A DNA stretch of 5,349 nt from NCBI GenBank assembly GCA_943914815.1, contig CALUDL010000104.1, positions 1 through 5,349 on the forward strand, in the 5' to 3' direction. The DNA comes from an uncultured Brevibacterium sp. Lineage in GTDB: Bacteria; Actinomycetota; Actinomycetes; Actinomycetales; Brevibacteriaceae. Positions 1 to 4,656 of the stretch are shown here, in pieces. The notes under the pieces are model-generated. The model was not told where the DNA came from. It saw nothing but the letters and a program-made list of their open reading frames with translations, and made no database searches. Both the position numbers and the translations under genes were made by a program. The stretch's first letter is position 1. Each line of letters begins with the position of its first letter.

Positions 1-158
1 TGATTGGCACGGAACCGCAACGCTGGGGTGTGATCGGTTTTGATCACGTTGGCCGTAGCGTCGAATTGGTAGTAATCCATGTCCCCGGCGGGGTGTTCGT
101 TATTCACGCGAACTACCTCTCAAAGGGCTTCGAGCAAGAAATGAGGAACGCACGATGA
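1..158 (+). CDS. C-terminal part of a BrnT-like toxin-type small protein (5' end outside window)
   Basis: The frame is open from the window edge (first whole codon at position 3) to the TGA at 156-158, giving 51 visible residues; the true start lies upstream. The visible part has a GVIGFDHVGRSVELVVIHVP stretch followed by FVIHANYLSKGF. From memory this matches the C-terminal beta-strands and terminal helix of the short actinobacterial BrnT-like toxins (pattern VIGxDxxGxxLELVVxxxxxxxxVIHAxxLxxxF), which are usually encoded just upstream of an RHH antitoxin. The TGA overlaps the ATG of the next ORF in an ATGA, so the two are translationally coupled, as expected for a TA operon. Toxic (ribonuclease-like) activity is inferred from family resemblance only. 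The N-terminal residues that would settle the family are missing, and it could instead be an inactive relative. Confidence 0.6.
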   Translation, partial: IGTEPQRWGVIGFDHVGRSVELVVIHVPGGVFVIHANYLSKGFEQEMRNAR

Positions 159-310
159 CGAAATACACTGATGTCAACGGCGTCGCATTTACCGACGCTG
201 ACGTTGAACGCTGGGCAGACGAGGCTGAAGCCGGATTCCCCGACTCAACGCTGACCAAAGAAACACCCACCTGGGTGCGAACTGACCCCATGGAAGTACA
301 CAAAGACTAG
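155..310 (+). CDS. Short antitoxin-like ORF lacking the DNA-binding domain (51 aa)
   Basis: The ATG at 155 overlaps the stop of the upstream toxin-like gene (ATGA). GAGGAA at 143-148, 6 nt upstream, is a good Shine-Dalgarno and decides the start. The product begins MTKYTDVNGVAFTDADVERW and continues with an acidic DEAEAGFPDSTLT stretch. This is the N-terminal segment I associate with actinobacterial CopG/RHH-type antitoxins paired with BrnT-like toxins. In those proteins a phrase like PMEVH is normally followed by an RHH domain beginning xVRVPxxLW. Here PMEVHKD is followed directly by TAG at 308-310. No RHH continuation is readable in the other two frames of the next ~50 nt. The gene is therefore probably a truncated antitoxin, cut at the boundary with the ATPase/protease module. 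A naturally short toxin-binding protein is the alternative. Confidence 0.6.
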   Translation: MTKYTDVNGVAFTDADVERWADEAEAGFPDSTLTKETPTWVRTDPMEVHKD

Positions 311-317
311 GAGCAAC

Positions 318-351
318 CGCTTCTTAAGCGCCCCGAGTAGCTTTACGGCGC
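318..351. terminator. Weak hairpin-forming convergent junction
   Basis: The short gap between the convergent stops at 310 (+) and 343 (-) contains CGCTT-ctt-AAGCG (318-330), a 5-bp stem with a 3-nt loop. An overlapping alternative stem is GCGCC (328-332) with GGCGC (347-351). Either could act as a bidirectional terminator for the antitoxin-like ORF and the protease gene. Neither has a T-tract and both stems are short, so this is only a candidate. Confidence 0.25.
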
Positions 352-2946
352 AGATATCTCAGCCGTGACCGGAATCTCGAGTTGAGTAGCGATCGGCGTG
401 TAAAGGTCTACGTCTTGTTCCTTCGTTTGGAGCGAAAGCAGAAGCGCATATCGGACAGGCAGGTCGCGGCGGTCTTTGCGACTGTTATTCTTCCACCAGC
501 CGCCCACTGGATATATCGCGACACTGTTGCAGTGGGCTAGTTCGGCACCGGTGCCAATCCATTCGTCTTGGTGAAGCGACCCCAAGTGTCGCGCTCGTTC
601 GCCCAGGAACCAACGGTCTGATTCCTTCAATCGTGGACCGCCTTCTTCGTTCTGCGCTTCCCGATTAATTCGTTGAATAAACTCGGCTTCGTTTTCCAAA
701 CGCCCCTGGAGGTCGAACCGCAAACCATGGGACGCGTACTGGTACTTGCTGCGCCAACCTCGTCGAGACGCAGACGGCTCTATGAAATAGGACAAGGTGA
801 CACGAAGGCGCACCTCGGCCGCACCGATACTTTGGAGGACATCGGTTGGCCACGGTAGCGCGTGCAGGCGAAAATGTCGCATCGAGTACTTGTCTCCGCT
901 GAACGGAACGAAGCTGTCTTGAGCGATGAGTGTGACCGCGTCTCGCCTAGAATTCAACACTGCCTTTTCCGATGGCACGCCCCAGCCGAACTGGCGGAGG
1001 AGTATCTGGCGCCCAGTTTTGGTTTGGTCGCTAGCAAGTTGTTGAACCATCGAATCGGTCCACTCTGCGGAGTGTGTCAACAGCCCACGCACAGTTTCAG
1101 GCCAGTACGATGGGTACCGATCCATCACCATGGCCGCCAATCGCGAGGCTTGTGCGGTTGCGGCACTCGTGGCATTGGCCGAAGTCAGTGCAACATCGTT
1201 TTTGTGCCCAGTCGAACGTAACGACAGCGAAGGCAATTTATCTTCAAACGTGCTAGCGCCATCTGTCAAAACGTTACCTCCTTCCATGCAGATGTCCGGC
1301 TTGATCGGCCAGCGCGTCATGTTGAAGTAAAGCGACGTGGTCGTGTGCGGAGAGATGTCGCCGGATTCGGCTAAGACGTTCCAACCTGAGTATTGCGGGT
1401 GCGATGGAGCATCAGTAAGTTCGGTGTACGCACCGACTGTGAGTGCGTTCCAAGCCTGAGCCGGGTCTTGGATTGGCGAGTTTTCGGAGTTCGTATGATG
1501 ATCAGTGGCGTAGTCCGGCACGTTTCCTGCCGCGACAACGATGAGTCGACCAGACGCGGGATCTGGCGTTGAAAGCAGTTGGAGTTCGTTTCCTCTCCGG
1601 ACGATATCCGTGCCGGCCGCCAGTGCGTCGACTGACGCGGACCATAGCGTTGGTTCGCCCGGTTTGTCGGGATCGGTGCTCAACGTCAAGCAGAATGTGC
1701 GATGTCGATCGGGTCGAGCTACCTCCGGATGCGAGACCGCTTCGACAGTCGCCGTGCCGTAGTCGATCGGGTCGATCAACTGGTCACCGGGTCCCGGCCA
1801 CATCCGCACTGACTCCAACCTGTGACGAAGGGCAACACTAGTCCGTGCCGTGAGCAACGAATCGATGTTTCCGAACAACGCGAGACCGGCCATCGAGGTG
1901 CCATGCCCACTCGGGTGAACGTCTGTTCCTGATCCACCGAAGATCGAGTGGTGATCGTTGGGCGCTAAGGACCCTCCAAGGAGAGTGTGAGTACGAAGCA
2001 CTCCCGTGTCCAGGTGGCATACGGTTGGCACATCTGCCGAAGCATGAATGATGCGTTGGGCTAGATCCTCAACATACTCGTCCTGCTCACTAGTGCTCAG
2101 GTCTTCCACTGTGTCGATGAACTGGGGGTGCCGGATTTCGGCCAGAGGCACCGAAGTGAACGGGAGGATCTGTAGCTGGGACCATGATGCTTTTACCCAG
2201 ACAACAAGGCGGTCTCCTAAACGGAATTCGCTACGACGAGTCTGAAGCTGGTGCGTAGTGACGAAGCGCTCCCAGTCGGCGAGGTGTGCGCCACTGTCGT
2301 CAAGCCACAGTTCCCACCAGTGGAGTCCAGTTTTCAGCGGCTGCATCTCCGAAGTCCAGAGGTCGTCAAGGACTGCCTGACGAATGCGTGCAATGTTCGC
2401 GACGAGATCCTGGTTTTTGGGTCGACCTTTCTTGGTGTTTTTCTCATCGTTGAGGTAGTCCTCGAAGAGCTTCAGGAACTGCGAGCGGTAGGAGTCGGAA
2501 ATCCAGACAGTTGCCGTCTCGGGGTTTTCGTCCTGAGCTTTACGCACCGACAAAAGAAGCCACTTCGGTTTACGTACTTTTCCTCCTGTGTAGGAGTTGA
2601 GGGACTCGACCTTCAAAGGATACGCAGATCCTTCTCCCTCGAGAACGAGGATCGTGCCGGTTGCCCGGAGTTCCTCATAGGAGGGCATCTCGAGATCTGT
2701 CATTTGTTGGTCGAAGGTGCTGAAAACATTTTCAGCAGCCTTCTTTAGCCGAGTCCCATGGTCGCGACGATTGACTTGGCGGATCGACTTATCAGGTCCC
2801 CCACCCACACGGTGAAAGTCTGCTGTTTCTACGTACCCCTCAATGTACAGGTGGTCGAGGTTGCGGTGCGCCTCAGCCAAGGCTTGCCGTTCTACGCGAG
2901 GTAAGTGCGACAATGAGATCTTCTCTTTGGACCCTGTTATCGCCAC
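343..2946 (-). CDS. ietS: Subtilisin-like (S8) serine protease effector, IetS-type
   Basis: Large cytoplasmic serine protease of 867 aa from the GTG at 2944-2946, with no signal peptide or membrane segment. The S8 triad is complete: Asp313 in HLDTGV, His348 in SGHGTSMAG and Ser594 in NATSAATAQ. The oxyanion-hole Asn475 lies in VVAAGN. Residues 1-300 form an N-terminal extension unlike secreted subtilisin propeptides, with a WWELWLD patch near 210-216. About 110 residues (360-470) separate the His block from the Asn block. Residues 670-867 look beta-rich (RVTLSYFIEP at 714-723, then GLRF). A AAA ATPase gene lies immediately upstream and overlaps, which is the ietA-ietS layout where the protease is the toxin/effector. 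The start is uncertain: GTG 2946 has no clear SD, TTG 2911-2913 follows AGAGAAG by 6 nt, and TTG 2878-2880 would leave only an 8-nt overlap. The substrate is unknown. Family call is strong; the toxin role is inferred from homologous systems. Confidence 0.88.
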   Translation of the reverse strand: MAITGSKEKISLSHLPRVERQALAEAHRNLDHLYIEGYVETADFHRVGGGPDKSIRQVNRRDHGTRLKKAAENVFSTFDQQMTDLEMPSYEELRATGTILVLEGEGSAYPLKVESLNSYTGGKVRKPKWLLLSVRKAQDENPETATVWISDSYRSQFLKLFEDYLNDEKNTKKGRPKNQDLVANIARIRQAVLDDLWTSEMQPLKTGLHWWELWLDDSGAHLADWERFVTTHQLQTRRSEFRLGDRLVVWVKASWSQLQILPFTSVPLAEIRHPQFIDTVEDLSTSEQDEYVEDLAQRIIHASADVPTVCHLDTGVLRTHTLLGGSLAPNDHHSIFGGSGTDVHPSGHGTSMAGLALFGNIDSLLTARTSVALRHRLESVRMWPGPGDQLIDPIDYGTATVEAVSHPEVARPDRHRTFCLTLSTDPDKPGEPTLWSASVDALAAGTDIVRRGNELQLLSTPDPASGRLIVVAAGNVPDYATDHHTNSENSPIQDPAQAWNALTVGAYTELTDAPSHPQYSGWNVLAESGDISPHTTTSLYFNMTRWPIKPDICMEGGNVLTDGASTFEDKLPSLSLRSTGHKNDVALTSANATSAATAQASRLAAMVMDRYPSYWPETVRGLLTHSAEWTDSMVQQLASDQTKTGRQILLRQFGWGVPSEKAVLNSRRDAVTLIAQDSFVPFSGDKYSMRHFRLHALPWPTDVLQSIGAAEVRLRVTLSYFIEPSASRRGWRSKYQYASHGLRFDLQGRLENEAEFIQRINREAQNEEGGPRLKESDRWFLGERARHLGSLHQDEWIGTGAELAHCNSVAIYPVGGWWKNNSRKDRRDLPVRYALLLSLQTKEQDVDLYTPIATQLEIPVTAEISAP

Positions 2947-3841
2947 GCAACAAGATCGTCTTTGCTGCAGTCTCGGCCGCCTTCACAAGCTCGGCATGGC
3001 TCAGTCCGACCGTATATTCGCCCAGTTTAGCCATGCTTGTCCCGCTAGCAAGCGTCCCGAGACGTGCTCGCATGACGGCTACCGCCTGTCGCGCGTCGGG
3101 CAAAGAGTAAGTCAAGACCGCGTCGAACCGACGGAAGAGCGCTTTGTCGAGGATCGAACGATGGTTCGTAGCCGCGAGCACGAGCGACTCAGCGCTCGCT
3201 TCCTCCAAAAAAACAAGGAATGAGTTCAGAATCCGACGGGCCTCTCCGACATCATTCCCGGAACGGTCAGCCCCAAGAGCATCGATTTCATCGAACAAAT
3301 AGACGGCACGGCGATGGGCAACAGAGTCGAAGATTAGGCGAAGTTTACTGGCTGTCTCACCCATGAACTTACTCATTAGGCTATCGAGCCTGACTGTGAA
3401 CATTGGGATAGCAAGCTCGGTGGCGAGTACGGCAGCGGTCATCGTCTTCCCGGTTCCAGGCGGTCCCTCCAAAAGCAACCGATGCGCCGGGGCGAAACCG
3501 TACTCGAGCAGGTTTTTGCGCTGACGTTGTTCGGCGAGAACTTGCTTAATCTGCGTGGCAAGTTCGGCTGAAGCGACCAGCTCTCGCAATCGCACGTCGG
3601 CGTATGTCACCTCGACCAATTCAGCAAGTTCGCCACGAGGCTGCGCAAGCGGTGTGATCTTGCCAACAGGCTCACGTTCGCGAGAGGCGTCAACAGCCTT
3701 TTTGATGTCGTTAGCAAGCACGTGATGACCAGCTTTGGCTTCTCGAGCAGCCACTTGGAGCGCGACCGAATAGAAACTATCGTCATCACCAGACGCATGG
3801 CTACGCACCATCGCCGCAATGTGTTGTCCGTTGCCAGCCAT
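2873..3841 (-). CDS. ietA: AAA-family ATPase, IetA-type partner of the S8 protease
   Basis: A 322-aa single-domain classical AAA ATPase. Residues 1-60 form a helical N-terminal segment (RSHASGDDDSFYSVALQVAA then EAKAGH) that I recognise from ATPases encoded beside S8 proteases. Motifs in order: Walker A GPPGTGKT (126-133), pore-loop-like KFMGET (158-163), Walker B YLFDEID (181-187), sensor-1 Asn226 in AATN, arginine-finger FRRFD (236-240) and a sensor-2-region helix GLSHAEL (279-285). All residues needed for ATP binding and hydrolysis are present. The F-M-G pore-loop motif suggests it remodels or threads a protein. In the pTiC58 ietA-ietS pair the ATPase is the antitoxin to the protease; restraint or controlled activation of the downstream protease is inferred here. 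The ATG at 3839-3841 is fixed by a near-perfect SD. The stop TGA (2873-2875) lies inside the protease ORF, so the two are co-transcribed and probably coupled. Confidence 0.9.
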   Translation of the reverse strand: MAGNGQHIAAMVRSHASGDDDSFYSVALQVAAREAKAGHHVLANDIKKAVDASREREPVGKITPLAQPRGELAELVEVTYADVRLRELVASAELATQIKQVLAEQRQRKNLLEYGFAPAHRLLLEGPPGTGKTMTAAVLATELAIPMFTVRLDSLMSKFMGETASKLRLIFDSVAHRRAVYLFDEIDALGADRSGNDVGEARRILNSFLVFLEEASAESLVLAATNHRSILDKALFRRFDAVLTYSLPDARQAVAVMRARLGTLASGTSMAKLGEYTVGLSHAELVKAAETAAKTILLRGDNRVQREDLIVALTSRRTASLG

Positions 3842-3846
3842 GGCGC

Positions 3847-3853
3847 ACCTCCC
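3847..3853 (-). promoter_or_regulatory. Strong ribosome-binding site of the ATPase gene
   Basis: On the minus strand GGGAGGT occupies 3853-3847, with the GGAGG core 6 nt before the ATG at 3841. This is near-ideal and contrasts with the poor initiation region of the downstream protease gene. The ATPase (antitoxin) should therefore be made in excess of the protease from the shared transcript. Confidence 0.8.
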
Positions 3854-3880
3854 TCAGCGCTTGCGTCGTCAGACTTTCTT

Positions 3881-3930
3881 CATATAAGGATACCTTCACA
3901 TTATTTTCTGCATGGGCATGCGTGTTGCAA
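3881..3930 (-). promoter_or_regulatory. Candidate promoter/operator region of the ATPase-protease operon
   Basis: This is the most A/T-rich stretch upstream of the ATPase gene. On the minus strand it contains TATCCT (3892-3887) and TATATG (3886-3881) as possible -10 elements, and TTGCAA (3930-3925) as a possible -35-like hexamer. None of these pairs has ideal 17-nt spacing with a good partner, so the exact promoter is not resolved. A 12-nt palindrome GCATG-gg-CATGC (3910-3921) lies inside and could be an operator for autoregulation; that is inference. Confidence 0.3.
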
Positions 3931-3988
3931 ACGGATTTTTGAAAGCACGATTAGCGCGGAAAAGGGCTTCGCAGTGGTGGGCATGTCG

Positions 3989-4069
3989 TTTTCCTCCAGC
4001 GTGTATTGCGCTCAAAGATACCGCAGGCACGTCTTTTCCGGGTTGCATCCGCTAGAACTTGGAGGAAAA
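3989..4069 (+). promoter_or_regulatory. 5' leader with an inverted repeat that can mask a ribosome-binding site
   Basis: TTTTCCTCCA (3989-3998) is the perfect reverse complement of TGGAGGAAAA (4060-4069), and the flanking G3988/C4070 also pair. The right arm contains the GGAGG SD of the minicistron starting at 4074, so in RNA the left arm would act as an anti-SD closing a 61-nt loop. Inside the loop, AGCG (3998-4001) and CGCT (4008-4011) can form a small hairpin. A second TTTTCC (4034-4039) can pair with GGAAAA (4064-4069) as a shorter competitor. The arrangement suggests translational control of the DUF4870 gene, such as a thermometer, an sRNA target or a ligand switch. I do not recognise a known riboswitch class. 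It requires a transcript starting upstream of about 3989; I see no convincing + strand promoter there. Confidence 0.4.
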
Positions 4070-4073
4070 CCGC

Positions 4074-4106
4074 ATGGTCACACCCAGCCGCGCGCGGAAG
4101 AATTGA
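4074..4106 (+). CDS. 10-codon leader minicistron (MVTPSRARKN) upstream of the DUF4870 gene
   Basis: The ATG at 4074 is preceded by TTGGAGGAAAA, with GGAGG at 4061-4065 and an 8-nt spacer, the strongest SD on the + strand here. The frame encodes MVTPSRARKN and stops at TGA 4104-4106. Four nucleotides later the DUF4870 ATG begins, in another frame and with only weak SD options of its own (GGAAG 10 nt away, GAAG 2 nt away). This is the layout of a translated leader feeding ribosomes to the next gene by termination-reinitiation. Three of its ten residues are arginine (CGC, CGC/CGG family codons plus CGG), but there is no run of a single amino acid typical of attenuators. The peptide itself probably has no function. 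Confidence 0.45.
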   Translation: MVTPSRARKN

Positions 4107-4110
4107 AGAC

Positions 4111-4500
4111 ATGAACGAGACATACAGCACTCACCAGACCACTGATCCGTCAACCGAACGTACCTGGGCGATCCTGTCCCACCTCTCACTCATCATCTCC
4201 TCAGTGGTGAGCGTGGGAATGCTCTCCTTCGTGGGACCGCTCATCGTATGGTTCATCTACAAAGACAAAAGCGACTTCGTGCGCAATGCAGCCGCAGGAT
4301 CCTTCAACTTCGCAGTGACCCTGGCGCTCGCCTCAGCGGCCGCCACTGTCCTCGCCTTCACCGTCATTTTGTTGCCCGTATCTTTCATCATCTGGGCGAT
4401 CGTCTACATCGTCAGTATCGTGATCCCAATCCTGGCGGCAATGGCTGCTTCCCGCCACGAAATGTACCGCTACCCACTCACCCTCCCGCTGCTCCGCTAA
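4111..4500 (+). CDS. DUF4870 family small integral membrane protein (129 aa)
   Basis: The product has a hydrophilic N-terminus (about 1-18), a hydrophobic stretch at about 20-50 (HLSLIISSVVSVGMLSFVGP onward), a loop, then two more hydrophobic stretches at about 64-88 and 90-112. It should therefore sit in the cytoplasmic membrane with three or four passes. Family signatures visible are ERTWAILSHLS near the start, GPLIVWFIYKDKSDFVRNAA then NFAVT in the middle, and a final YRYPLTLPLLR. These are the conserved DUF4870 blocks and the length is normal for the family. The ATG at 4111 is the only ATG in frame before the family's conserved start. Its own SD is weak, so translation probably depends on the minicistron just upstream. 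It is divergent from the ATPase-protease operon, so co-function is not implied. Molecular role unknown. Confidence 0.85.
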   Translation: MNETYSTHQTTDPSTERTWAILSHLSLIISSVVSVGMLSFVGPLIVWFIYKDKSDFVRNAAAGSFNFAVTLALASAAATVLAFTVILLPVSFIIWAIVYIVSIVIPILAAMAASRHEMYRYPLTLPLLR

Positions 4501-4532
4501 GGTCGGCGGACAGCCAGACCCGCCACTACCGA

Positions 4533-4574
4533 ACCTCGAGAGGCACCACGAACAGTCCCAAGGGGTGCCGAGGT
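4533..4574. terminator. Candidate bidirectional hairpin terminator between convergent genes
   Basis: The 81-nt gap between the convergent stops (4500 + and 4582 -) contains ACCTC-(gaga bulge)-GGCACC at 4533-4547. This pairs with GGTGCCGAGGT at 4564-4574 across a 16-nt loop, for 11 base pairs in total. No T-tract follows on either strand, as is common for actinobacterial hairpins. A weaker GGCGG/CCGCC stem lies just upstream, at about 4505-4524. Confidence 0.45.
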
Positions 4575-4656
4575 GCGGAACCTAGCTGGGCCGGCGCTCC
4601 CAAAGGTAGTCGATGCTGTCTTCCGTAAGGATCCACTCGGTAGGGGTGCCGAGGTG
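4561..4656. repeat. 15-nt direct repeat, copies 81 bp apart
   Basis: AGGGGTGCCGAGGTG occurs at 4561-4575, forming the right arm of the candidate terminator. It occurs again at 4642-4656, inside the coding region of the minus-strand gene, where it encodes HLGTP. The flanks of the two copies do not match, so this is not an extended tandem duplication. Confidence 0.7.

Noticed and set aside
100..303. 67-codon minus-strand open frame
   Set aside because: It is antisense to the toxin/antitoxin-like pair, which has ATGA coupling and a good SD. The minus product is Ser/Val-rich with no features.
862..1841. Several + strand open frames of 60-119 codons
   Set aside because: All are antisense to the conserved protease domain and are low-complexity, Arg/Ser-rich shadow translations.
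2251..2748. 165-codon open frame on the + strand
   Set aside because: It lies wholly antisense to the protease N-terminal region, whose minus-strand protein shows family motifs. The + strand product has no recognisable pattern.
122..3971. Shared 11-mer AAAGGGCTTCG at 122-132 and 3961-3971, flanking the ATPase/protease module
   Set aside because: It was considered as a possible insertion-site repeat, but an 11-nt match is expected by chance in a window this size and it does not sit at the antitoxin junction.
4006..4110. Upstream TTG extension of the DUF4870 protein (164 aa)
   Set aside because: The added 35 residues are basic, unlike the family N-terminus. The region holds the SD and minicistron, and the ATG at 4111 matches the family's usual start.
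3722..4114. 130-codon + strand open frame spanning the ATPase start and intergenic region
   Set aside because: It crosses the strong minus-strand SD and the ATPase start and overlaps the DUF4870 start. Its composition is not protein-like.
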